Shown: positions 52,904 through 64,000 of the stretch, one piece after another | How positions within the stretch are numbered: the stretch's first letter is position 1 | Layout of the letters: each line of letters starts with the position of its first letter | Assembly: GCA_003864495.1 (NCBI GenBank) | Contig: ML133456.1 | Location: 3,039,255-3,103,254, forward strand | Reading direction: 5' to 3' | Source: Nemopilema nomurai | Lineage: Eukaryota; Cnidaria; Scyphozoa; Rhizostomeae; Rhizostomatidae | DNA: 64,000 nucleotides | Notes under the pieces: model-generated | Databases searched by the model: none | What the model was told of the DNA's origin: nothing | What the model saw: only the letters and a program-made list of their open reading frames with translations | Position numbers and translations under genes: made by a program

Positions 52904-55103
52904 AAATGTAAAACTTCTTTGTACAATTGAGAAAATGTAGCTAATTACTGTCTTTTTTATCTGAATGTTGTCTGCATTCTTATCATAAGGTGAACTTAAT
53001 TATAGGAGAATCCAGTTACATCTAATTTTTATTTCACATCTCTTAATTTTATTTCAAACTTAATTATAGGAGAATCCAGTTACATCTAATTTTTATTTCA
53101 CATCTCTTAATGATTGTGCCATTGGATGGCTCGTGTTAGGATTCATTATAACATGTATTTGACCTGTGAAGTCAATCCCAGATAACAACTTTTGTGGTAA
53201 ATTGGGATACGTTAGGCTGTGCTGGGATTAAACTGGCAGGGCTGCAATGAGTCACACTTATGGGGACAAGGCATGCAATTATGTGTTATTGCACCAAAGT
53301 GTTACAGAGAGCTCTCCATAGACTAGACTACTAAATAGCTTCATCAAAAGAAAACAAGACCAATACTAGTCCGATCAATACATCTTTCTCAAACGAACTT
53401 TATAAAAATAAAATCCACATATTAAAGAGAACAACATTAACCGTAAGATCGGTGTTTCCTCGTTGGGCTACCTTCCAACATCAAACAAAAATGTTGTACG
53501 AAATGTTGCACCGTTTAACCAGAGTTTTATGGTTTGTATTCGAAGCTGTCGGGTAAGGTGAATCACGGGTAAGGTGAATCACGGGAAAAGCAAACCGGCA
53601 TAAATGCATTAGTGTGTGTAATCCGCAACTGGCTGTTCGTTTTGTCAGCTTTGATAACTTACCGACAATTTTAAGTGTCGGACGAAAAGTACTTTAGGTA
53701 TGCGAAAATTGTGTTTCCGCTATTGTTTGCAAATCGCAAACTATTGAAAAACCATAATTTCAAGTTGGGATATTTGCCACGTTCACGGATAGTTGAATTA
53801 TGATAAAGAAATGACACTGGGAAGTGGAAACTTTGGAATGGAGTGTTAAGGTGGACTAGAGCACTTCTGTCATTAAGTTCTGAGAACCATGCTTGCCGAG
53901 TTCTCCTTTATAGCTTTGTACTGTGGCAAAAAATATTTTGTTTTTGGCAAAAAATCTACCTTCACCATTTTGGAATCTATGCATACTTCACGGATTTTAA
54001 CCATGGTTGAAAAAGGCTGTACAAAGTTTTAGCTTTTCGTGCAAATTGATAAAAATGGCCCTCTATGTATGACTGAATTGTATGTTTTGGAAAAACAGAA
54101 GATAAATATGACGACAATGATTATAAATATTAACACTAGTACAGCAATTTACTAGGCGACGACCACTATCAAGCCCAGTGACAAATTGCCATTGGATATA
54201 GCCCCAAATAGGCACGGTTAGAAATTAATGGTGTCGAATGGCCCCTTGTTTCTTGTGGTTTGTCCATAATCGCGTAAATCGGAAGGGTAAATCTGAAAGA
54301 AAGGTTTGTTGAAAACTAATTGCAAAAGCTTTAATTGAGTTGAAAGTAAAGAGTGTCGTAGGGGATTGGAACAGGTTTGCCTAGGAAGGATAAGGCCGCC
54401 TACGAAAATGCATAAATGGCGCAACCAGGAATTGCCTAACAGAGCCATCAAGGTTAGAGCGCACGGGGATCCGCATACATTATCTTTATCGTCGAAATGG
54501 ACAAAACCAGCAATATTCTCGGAGAATGATTGTCAATGAGCATATTGAGACCAGAACCTTGGATGAGTTGAATGCAAGACATGCTAGAAGACGGCGTGCA
54601 AGGCAGTTATGGCACTGATGATATGAGAGACAGGAGAGCAAATATGTCCGATTGGCAATGAAAGTTAATGGGACAGGGCCACTGATCATTAGCAATTTTC
54701 GATGCCCAGAGGAAGACAGTAGAAAAAAGGAAGTTAGGGGATATTTACCCTCCAGCACCAGCAGAAACTGGGTGTATTGAAGATACTTAACAATTTAGGC
54801 ATTGCAGGTTTCACATTATGAAATCCCTATCATGAAAATTAAATTCCTTAAGAAAATATCAAATCAATTCCGTAAGGGCCTCTTTTGTTACCAGTTTTAC
54901 TGCTATCTTCAAGATAGAGAAAAACAACGAAAAAGAGCTTCTTGTTCGTCATTTCAATGATTTCGTCTGAGTTAAAAGATACAGTGGATGCAAGAGTAGC
55001 AAATAATTATGTCTCGAGCTTTTCGAAAAGAGGAAGCGAAAAACTCAGAAAAATATTTAACACATTTAATAGTATCATCTGAATTGTTCCTATGTCAGCA
55101 CCT
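52904..55103. other. Convergent spacer between RPS13 and SNX4
   Basis: Holds the 64-bp tandem duplication at 52993 and, around 53558-53585, a short doubled GGTAAGGTGAATCACGG. A plus-strand open stretch at about 54440-54618 reads as an Arg-rich segment, but I recognise no family. No supported gene. Confidence 0.5.
52993..53110. repeat. 64-bp tandem duplication
   Basis: AACTTAATTATAGGAGAATC begins at 52993 and again at 53057. The first copy is complete and the second runs about 54 bases with perfect identity, so the event is recent. Confidence 0.93.
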
Positions 55104-58100
55104 TCAAATCGTGGCGAAGCATTCCTTTGCTGATTTCCATGAGTCCAACCCCTACAGCACAAAGAAACGATGTAATTTATGAGAGGAAGCGATAATGGCT
55201 TCGAAACATCTGCTAAACTGTCCCATGAAAATATCAAAAGCATTGCCTAAAATCCTTTTAGAAAAGGACAAAAATTGAAATATTTCTCCGTTATCATTGT
55301 TTTCATTTAACGAATAAAACTGAAAACAATACTTATTCGTGTCGATGATGGCAAAAGTGACCCACCTGATCGGATAGGTAAAATTGAACCCTCTTAACGA
55401 CACTTACCGTCTTGCAAAATTTGATTTGCGTCTTGATATAATTCTGCATAACTTCGGTGAGGTCACGAACTTTTTGCTTTTTAAAGCGATCGTAGTCCTT
55501 CAGAGCTCTGTCCACAAAAAGACTACAGAGAAGAGAGAATGAAGATTTCAAGCAAAGTGAACACCACCATTGTGCTTCATCAGAATTGCAAGGAATGAGG
55601 ATGCTGCTGTATCCCGAAAGTGAGACCGAGATGCTCAAAATGGCGCACAGCAGAACAGGAAGAAGGAATAAATAGCATCAATAATCTTGAGAATCAAAAC
55701 CTTGGATGGATCATGTTCTTTTTATTTCTAATTATTTGGCTTCACCGTAAGTTATATTGACCTCATACATTCATCCCTCTCAATATACACTTGCTTTGAC
55801 ATGGCAAGTTCAGTCGGTCTGTATCGTTTACAAATTAAGATTGGAATTGGAAGCAATACTCTAAGCTTTCTTAAACTGCGACATCGATTGAAATGGAAAT
55901 GTAAACCATACAAACTTCTTCTCTCGTCCTTGATTGGTAAAGAAAGGAAATCAAGCCGAGAATCAAAAAATTAACGTCGATCTAAACTACAATACCAACT
56001 TCAACGACGATACTACAAAACCGACAACTACAACAACTACAAGCTGAAGCATCTTACTTGACTTCGGCCTGTCGCTCCCGCACGGCTTCTTCTGCTTCTT
56101 CAACTTGCTTCCCCAGCTCGCTCGCTTTCCCCTGTTTCGCTTCAATAGTCTCAGCTCCAAATAAAATATTGGAAATTCCTTTCAAAGAAAACCCTGGAGG
56201 GGATTGAGGCGGATTCTGTCCCTAGAATACATAAATACCTCTTGTGGGTCAATCTCATCGAAAAAGGAAATAGTTCAATTTGATGCCAGTGTATCAAGAG
56301 AGCGAAAGGAGCAATGCTCTTTGCGTAGGTACCATTCAGTTCCTCTCTACGCATTAAGTTGATGCGATTATGCGATTATTCAGTTGATAGCAAAATGAAT
56401 TAGTAAAAAAGACGATTACAGATTCAGCTTGGATTTGCTGAAGGACTTCGTCCCTCTGTGCTACTTTGGCGCTGAGAGCATCCTCGGCTTTCTCCAACTC
56501 GTACTGTTTCTGCTGCTGCTTCCGAACGATTGTCCTGAAATGTTAAACAGTGTCAAACGGATTCGTGTGTGACGAAGAAAGGAAGACAAATGTATAAGAA
56601 CTATACAAAAATACTCGCTCACAGTTCGCGAAGCATTGCGAGATTCTTCCACAGGAAACACACTCGATAAACCGTAGAAATCCAACTTTGGACTTCATGA
56701 TTTGTTTGCCGCTAAGTTGAAGACCTACCGTAATGAGTCGGTGAAGAAGAGGTACTCTTTTAGTTGATCAAGATAAACAGTCCCTTCCTCTTCAAGAATT
56801 GCTGTGGTTTGTTGGTTGTATCTATCAATCAAAAAAGTGCGTAAATAAAACTATTGCAGCCATCTAAACGCAACAGAACAAATTATCCATCTTGAATCAA
56901 AGAAGGAAAAAAGCCATTGCCATGAAAATTAAACTATAGAAACATCAAAACCTGCATTCATCGAGATTTGAAAGCAAATATTGGTGGTTTCAAATGCTGG
57001 TTTCAATAAGTCTTGGTGAGCTTATCCAGGGTTTTACGCTATTAAATCGAAGTGAGCCAAAGTTTCCTAAATCCAACCCTAGCGAGTTTCCAAACACAAA
57101 CTGGGCCTTGACTGGCTCTCAAGTGTGCCAGCATTCACATCATAGGTCCATGTACCGTATATTAGGGTCTGGATGGACAAAGTGAAAAATGAAAGTTAAC
57201 ATCCTCACGAAGAACAGACCTGTCGAGGTGATGACCACCCATTTGCAAACCATCTGCCATTTCATTCTCTATACCACTCCATTCACTTCAAAGAATCATG
57301 CAGAAATACATTCAGCAAGGGAAATCGATGAAAGTCGTTATCAAACACAAGTACAAAATTTCAAAACATATCAACTGGTTGAAAACTGAGAAAAAGGAGT
57401 AATACACGAAATGATGCAAGCAATTATAGAATGGTGACACAAAAACAAAGCTGAATGAACAAGTAGAAAGAGCAGGGCACCTCAGGAGTTTTCCATATCC
57501 ACCGTGGCTCTGTGCAACAACCAACTGTCTATCGGTCATCCTCTAAAGAAAATGCAAAATTCGGAATAGTTTCCAAACTCTTTTAATACGAGTGTTTGCC
57601 TAACAACTGAAAAAGCCTACATCAAGTAAACTCTCTCTCCCTTAAAAAGCTATACCCCTCTTTAACAATGAGGAGTTTTTAACAAACAATACTAGTGTGT
57701 TGTCACATTACCTGTTGAAGCTTTATAAGAGCATTGATGTTGGCAGAGAGGCTTTCGCAGTAGTGTCTCACGTCTTCAAAACGCCTGTCGGGTGAATTAG
57801 AAGAATGAAAGCAAACTTTCTAGTCGTTGTAATAAACGTTACACTACAACGTAAAGTGACGTTGCAGTACAATCGCGTTTTCACTCTACACAAGAAGAGG
57901 TACACACTGAAAGCATCAACCTATCAAGATATCTATCATATACTAGAAGCCAAAAGCATTAATGTAATTGTAACAAAAATGTGATAACGTAGTATCTAAA
58001 TGAATTGAAACAAACCATTGTGTTGTCAGAAAGACTGAACAGGATCGCAGCAAGAATATGAGGCATAGTCAAGGACTTAACCTGAGAATTTACAACAATT

Positions 58101-61100
58101 TGCAGGTAAATGTGTGCATTTTGATATGCATGTAAAGTTGTGGACTGATCCTCGACAGCTTAAAACAACCAAATTACGAGTTAAGAAAGGCAAGCTACAA
58201 ACCGGTCAGGCTTCTTGACGCTCGTGGTTGCACTGATCAACTTCCAACGGGCAACGTTTAGCTAGACGTCAAGAAATAGAAAATGATTGTAAAATTTCAA
58301 ACGCTGTAAAAACAGCATTTACCTCTATTCAAAAAAGCAAAAAAAAGTAGAAAGCAAAGTTGAAATTAAGTTGAGTGCTAAAAAGTCCATATCATTTGCC
58401 TAGGGTTATTAGCGCTTGACGGTTATCGAAATTAGCTTTGAGTTTCAATACATTAAAAAGAAGAATGTTTAGGGTTGACTTTGGCGTGAAATTTTAGCGT
58501 ACCTTGGACTGAAAACCAGTAGCAACAACTGCCTCTTTCCAGTTCATTTCCTGGAATTAAGGCAAAACAAAATTGAACCATAAAACTATACAACGACACT
58601 CAAAAATGTGTACACAATGCTATATCAACAATCCCAGCAGCTGATATCGATACACTTGCATATCAAGCATACGATATCAGAAAAACAAGGCTGCACATCA
58701 GAAACAAGATTTCATACCTTTTGCAGTCACGCATCTTCATTGACGTCAAAGATACAATCGATTCTCATGCAGAAACAAATCCTTACCTGGTTTAAAAAGC
58801 CAACAAACATTTTGTCTTGAGATATCGTAGGGTGTGAAGCTAAGCGTAGAAGGAAACACTGAAAAAAAGCATTGCTAAGATTCTAAGCTACGGAAAAAGG
58901 AGTACAAAGTTTATTAATAACCAAGATAACAAAGTTAAGAACTAAATCTGGAAATTAAGACTTCAAATTAGAAGCTAATACGCTAAGAATACTTGTTTAA
59001 CTTGGCTGGGTCACAAAATGTAGCCAAATAAAAAAGTGTGGAAGCCAAATAATAAGAGGCAGCATTTAGGAAGATTTCAATCGAAGGCAATCCAAATCGT
59101 GTTAAAACTCCTCTTATAGCACAGACAGCGTATATAACTCAAAGCCTCTCCTTCACCCGCAACCTGTTATAAAACATTGATGTCCCTTTTTGTATTATGC
59201 CTCCTCTCTTCTACACGTTCACCAAACTCTAACGCTCTCCTCTCGTTGTCTTCCATTCTTCCATTCTCCTCCCATTTCCCAAATCGTCCTATTATATTTG
59301 CCTCTTCTTCCATTTAGTTACTTCTATACACAACGCGGAAAGTCATGACCCACCTCTAGACCTTGTCGTCTACGCTCAATGAACTCAGGGTCAAATTTGT
59401 CCGTAGCAAGCTGAAGTTTTTGCATATTAATCTAGGAAAGAGATAAAGAGGAGCTTTTGCCTTCATGCGTTTAAGGAGATCAAATAGATAATCAAAACGA
59501 ATGAAATAGCTACATCGTCGAAACAACTGAAATTAATTTTATACAAATTTGGTAAAGTAGACATTGCATCACTGAAATCATCGTCATTGAGACGTTGAAA
59601 AAGTATGTTGTGATTCACCCTTTTCTCCGGAAGTGGTGGCATCACGATCTACAAGAAAGTAAATGACCATAACAGTAAGTAAATGGCCATAAAAGAAAAT
59701 ATCAAATGATTTAGAGACAATTCTTCAAAACTTTAAAAGCATATCTCTGGCAAAAACAAAAAACCTGGCGATTCTTGTATGATATTAAGAAATGTGATGC
59801 ACTCCTTCTATCATAGCCTAATAAGGGCCATATGGGTGTACCAGGCCTAACAGAGATAAGGACCTGGCACAAAGTCAGGCACTGAAACACATCTTAATAC
59901 AAATACACTATTTTCTCTTCAAAACAACAAACTTACCATGATTTACACATAGAAACAAATTTGTTAATTATCTAAAATATTTAAAATTCCAAATTTAAAA
60001 GAATGTATAGAGGAAAATGCATTTGCAAAAATTTCTTTTAGTGACTCAGGAATGCTTATTAGTTCTAGGTGAGGAATATCAATCAAACAAACGAAGGATT
60101 CTTAATAAAAATGCATTTATTTAATGCAAAAAAATGAAAGAGAAATAAGAATGGATAAATTCATTGAGTTAAGATAGTCAAGATGATGCCACTTACAAAG
60201 GGGTATACTGCCATGAGGTAATTTCTTAACAACTCAAATTCGCTGTATCGTCGCCAAAGAGCTGATCCTGACTCACCACTGAAACCTGAATCAATTGGCC
60301 TGAAAAGGACATACTGAAGTGACAAAAGAATGTAAGAGAAAATTTGGATGGGATATAACAAACTGACAGTCAAATTAGCCAGGCATTGGAAAACTAGACC
60401 TCTCTTAGAGCTTCCCACCACCAAACTTTCATTCATGAAAACACTGTTAATTACTTCTACTACAAATAGAGTATATTGCCAAAGGGCTCCACTAGAGCTA
60501 TCAAAGCCATTCATCCCCAGTTACAAAATCACTGAATTGATTTGAAAAATGAATGTGACAGTCAGCAAATAAGCAGCAATAAAGAAAAATAATGTTAATG
60601 TTAAATGAAAATGAAATATTACCAGCCAATTCTGTATTTAACTGAAAACCTTTTGAGCATGGAGACCTACTCATATATTTTCTACAAACAAATTAAGAGT
60701 CTGGCCCATTCTTCAACATAGTAGCAAGATTGTTTTTAGGACAAAAGTAATGAGCAAACTTCTAGATATAATGAATGAATTTCTCTTCAAACCAAGGGTC
60801 AATGAAATCAACATTAATGTTTGTTACAGAGCAACAGTGGCAATCAAATAGACATGAAAATTATGATGGAGTTAAAGCAGGCTTCTAAAAACAACCTAGG
60901 CTAGAAAATACAACTAAATAGAAATCTCCTATCTATAGCAATATTTGAAGAAAATATTTAAAACCCTGGTATTTCACAGTAATTAGTTCAAAGCTATTGA
61001 GCTAAATTGTGGTAATCACGTGAGAATGTTGGAAAAAGCCCCTGCAAGCTAACTTTTTGTGAGGTTTTGCAAGAGTGTGGGCTACAACCTGCATTTCCAG

Positions 61101-63212
61101 GATCTTAAATGTATGTCAGGCTAGCCCCAAAACAGGTCTGATTCCCTTATGTACCCAATACATTTGTACATTCGGTATTGGCTGAAACATGTATCTTGTC
61201 ACTCAAACTCTACAACAATCCACTTAGTGGATAAAAACAGGTCTTCCTTAGAGTAAAAAAAGGAACTGAAAGTGAATAGAAGGAGATAAATCCTTTTTGG
61301 GTAAATTCTTGAAAAGAAGCTGTGCATGCCAAGGAAAAAAATAAGATTCATAAAACCTTTATAAGATCATTCCACCTGTAGCTCTATTTACTTGTATACA
61401 TGACAGAACAGTGGAGCCATAATTCTTGTATATATACTTATTATTTTTTAATTAAGTACTTTTCCATCAGACACTCCTTAGAGTATGCAAACATTGATAA
61501 ATAACCAAAAAGTCAACAAATTAATAGCCAGTTTCAGATTTAAAGCCATGTGGACAGCTGTTAAAAAGGGCTTGTGATTAGCTAAATTATGATCAATTAG
61601 CACCTTTTACACTTTCTTATTGGAAAGTTCAAGTGAAAAGACATTTTTTTTTGTCTACATAAAATAGAACTTTAATACAAAGAGTTTTTTTTTCACTTGA
61701 GCTGGTATGAAACAGCTTTTCAGCTAATTTCTGGCATGCTAATGATTTTCTTCTTGATACAATCTAAGCTGTTCACTGCGCATCAATCATCTAATTTCCC
61801 AAATTTGGTAATGAAAAGTCGGCTTAAAGACTTAGAAAGTTGGGGATATTGCTTAGAAAATGTCTTAAAGTAACAACAAATGTCTTCAAAAATAATTCCC
61901 ATGCATACATTTAAACAAAATTAAATAGTTCCCAAGCTTGTACTTTGCAAAAGATGGCAAGGAAATGTTAGATATAATGAGGACAATTGGGTTAAGATTC
62001 AACTTTCAGCTCCCTGGAATGTTATTCTGTGATATTTCTATCAATTTACCAGCTACCCCAGCAAAAAATGATACACAACACTGAAGACAAGTCATAATTG
62101 AAGAACAAAAAAACCACAGCCCTTGGTGTGAAATTTCTTTTAAATGCAAGGCTGTAATCAGCATAATCATAACCAAAAGGGCCAAAGTGAATATTTGATC
62201 ATGGAGCTCAATCAGTTTTGACAGATTAAGGTATGCTGAAGTTGAGTCTGATATCACATCATATACATTTCCATTGTTTGAGTTTATTGAGCCTTGGTTT
62301 GCAAATTTTGTGAAACCAATTTTAATTCTTCAATGTCAAAATTTTGACATTTCCACACCATACAGATAATAGCTTTTAGCACTTTTTAAATCGCCACCTT
62401 TTGTTCCCCTCACATACTATCAATTTTCAAGGATGTATGTTCATTCTCTTAAAAATAGGTATTTCCAAAAAATTTTGCCAATCAAGATGCAGTTTTCAAA
62501 ATGTTCTAGCTTTTGAAACAATCAACACATGGAGCTGAAATTTGAGATTCTTAGAAAATTCCTTTCCTAGAAATTGACACGATACACATTTTTTAATGAT
62601 ATTATCAAAACCTACTTCCCGGCTGTAATGTGTATCCTTGTCAATTTGCTGATTTATAGAGAACAACTTTAAAGAAAATCGTCAACACAACATTGACAAA
62701 ATTGTCATAAAGCTCATCAGATCAAGAAAGATAATTTGCAACTTTATTAAAGTGACATCAAATCTGGTGAAGACAGGATATACTTATGTACTTACCAAAT
62801 ATTGAAGCCCTTTTACATTTAATCTTTTAAAAGCGCAAGGGCGTAATTGTGAAGTTTTTGACTAAGATTCTAAAGAAATGGCTTTCGATTTTTTCCGAAT
62901 GATGAAGCTACCTGGGAAAATTTATGAGCCAGGAAATTAACTTGCTTTTTCCTCTCTTTTTAGATAAGAACATGACATTTTCACTACCGCAATAACTGTT
63001 CCAAATTGTGACCCACTGGTTAACCAACCGGTTGACAAAACAAAGAAAAAAAAGATATGTCTCACATACCTCGTTTCTACAAGGTACACCGTATAAGGCT
63101 CCTTCATTATTTCTGTCTTTCTCCTCTCAGATTCAACGACAGCTACCTCCATAGCATTGAGGAGAGCACCGTCCGGGAAGTACAGTTTCTTTGCATTCCT
63201 TCTCGTCGCCAT
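55104..63212 (-). CDS. SNX4: Sorting nexin 4
   Basis: 15 exons in transcript order: 63212-63070, 60299-60197, 59648-59619, 59431-59354, 58858-58787, 58550-58503, 58261-58203, 57784-57712, 57542-57481, 57285-57220, 56821-56729, 56534-56420, 56221-56058, 55522-55408, 55151-55104. All phases agree, giving 422 residues (human 450; the N-terminus is shorter here). The PX domain spans about 23-145: EPYTVYLVETR, WRRYSEFELLRNYL (residues 63-76) and MPPLPEKR (85-92), which supply the PI3P pocket, then EFIERRRQGLE. The rest is a BAR domain: NWKEAVVATGF, SEWSGIENEMADGLQ, LKEYLFFTDSLR, a Gln/Glu-rich coiled coil, FSLKGISNILFG, and the end WKSAKECFATI. It forms endosomal recycling tubules and supports autophagy (Atg24 in yeast). 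Exon 3 is only 30 nt; intron 1 is 2.8 kb. Confidence 0.96.
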
Positions 63213-64000
63213 TTTGACCAGAACTTCCTACAGTGCAAAAAAGTTGCTGTTGTTGACTATGATTGCATCGCATTGTTGGTAGACTTGTAATCCCTAGGCT
63301 AAAGCAGGCCGTAACATTTTCAAGTAAGTGCAATGCCAACAATATTAGAAACTAATTCAAATTCAAATCATTATTCAGGTATATTTAACATAGGCCTTTT
63401 GCAATTCGTTTGAACTGCAACCAATCCTGCTAGCAAGAAAATTATGGCATATAATAACAAGATACAATTTAGAATAAATATCACTAGCTTTACAAGAAGA
63501 CTAACAAGAAGTAATTTACAAGGAGCACAGGTGGCTACCGTAAATCCTCGAATTGCCTCCCCCCTCGAATAAGTATCCGCTCTAGAACTATAAATTGTCA
63601 ATAAGCCCCCTATTCTAAAAAAAACCCCCAATTCAAAGTATCAAAAGTAAATAAGGTCCCAGGGGGGCCTAAATCGAGGATTTACGGGGCTGTCTAGGTG
63701 TGAACCAGGACTTGAGAGATATGACGTCATCAAATGCATTCTCAGAATATCAAAATTTTTACCACAGTCAAAACGAATGGTATAAAATGCCTCAAAATAA
63801 GATATATGACTTCAAAATTAAGCAAGATGTGGCCAGTACAATATTCGAAGTTTCCCATCGGATTACCGTTATTCTGGCCTGGTTTCTAAAGTTGCGAACG
63901 GAGGCCGAATAAGAGAGGTTGAATAGGGAAAAGGCTGGTAGTTCTGTGGCTATATAGCAGTCTGTTTCTAGCACATTTTGGAGGTACTTTATAATGCTGT
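63213..64000. other. Region upstream of SNX4
   Basis: Presumed SNX4 promoter just above 63212, then the inverted-repeat element at 63538-63687. No exon of a neighbouring gene recognised. Confidence 0.5.
63538..63687. mobile_element. MITE-like element with inverted ends
   Basis: 150 bp bounded by CCGTAAATCCTCGA and its exact reverse complement TCGAGGATTTACGG. The interior is rich in C-runs on this strand (CCTCCCCCCTCGAATAAG, TAAGCCCCC, AAAACCCCC) with G-runs near the right end, and CTCGAATAAG is a partial echo of the ends. No coding capacity. The family is not identified. Confidence 0.75.

Noticed and set aside
54440..54618. Arg-rich open stretch on the plus strand (IVNEHIETRTLDELNARHAR)
   Set aside because: Ends in stops, no splice-supported continuation, no family recognised.
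56638..56690. Possible extra SNX4 exon on the minus strand reading VCFLWKNLAMLREL before a GTGAGC donor
   Set aside because: Joining exon 56821-56729 directly to 56534-56420 gives SLRTIVRKQQQKQYELE, which lines up without gaps with human SNX4. The extra segment has no counterpart, and its acceptor does not keep phase. A cassette exon is not excluded.

Overview
The window is animal nuclear DNA: AT-rich, with genes split by GT-AG introns of about 60 bp to 3 kb and long unique spacers. Spliced proteins align well with human GPR155, WDR75, PSMA2, RPS13 and SNX4 as I remember them. Lineage-specific class A GPCRs, a neurotrophin/Spaetzle-like cystine-knot protein, a Penelope-like fragment and a MADF-bearing DNA transposon fit an early-branching metazoan. 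An anthozoan cnidarian such as a coral is my best guess, but nothing in the window proves it. Exon coordinates were worked out by hand from splice sites, reading-phase continuity and family similarity.

Layout. 1-3464 (+): 3' part of a GPR155/LYCHOS gene. 5379-6556: a DNA transposon with about 33-bp inverted ends and a MADF gene. 7628-8569 (+): intronless class A GPCR with degenerate DRY and NPxxY motifs. 9305-20156 (-): WDR75/UTP17, 24 exons. 20157-23297: spacer with a 17-bp minisatellite. 23298-24522 (-): two-exon adenosine-receptor-like GPCR. 24523-33771: gene-poor. 33772-34293 (-) and 35992-36447 (+): two divergent, intronless, secreted paralogues that resemble the bacterial YbaY/YscW domain. 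39591-40745 (+): two-exon secreted cystine-knot protein. 42395-49322 (-): PSMA2, nine exons. 49464-52903 (+): RPS13, seven exons, sharing a 141-bp bidirectional promoter with PSMA2. 55104-63212 (-): SNX4, 15 exons. A 150-bp inverted-repeat element lies at 63538-63687.

How it works together. The housekeeping genes serve ribosome production (WDR75 in the small-subunit processome, RPS13 in the 40S subunit), protein turnover (PSMA2) and endosome traffic or lysosomal nutrient sensing (SNX4, GPR155). RPS13 introns 3, 4 and 5 each carry a box C/D snoRNA of the U27 type, predicted to guide 2'-O-methylation near the 5' end of 18S rRNA, so one transcription unit makes an 18S-binding protein and 18S modification guides. 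The copies in introns 3 and 4 lie inside a duplicated block of about 170 bp.

Most unusual items: the YbaY/YscW-like pair, the triple U27-like snoRNAs in RPS13, the neurotrophin/Spaetzle-like protein, and a minisatellite with 15-unit higher-order spacing.
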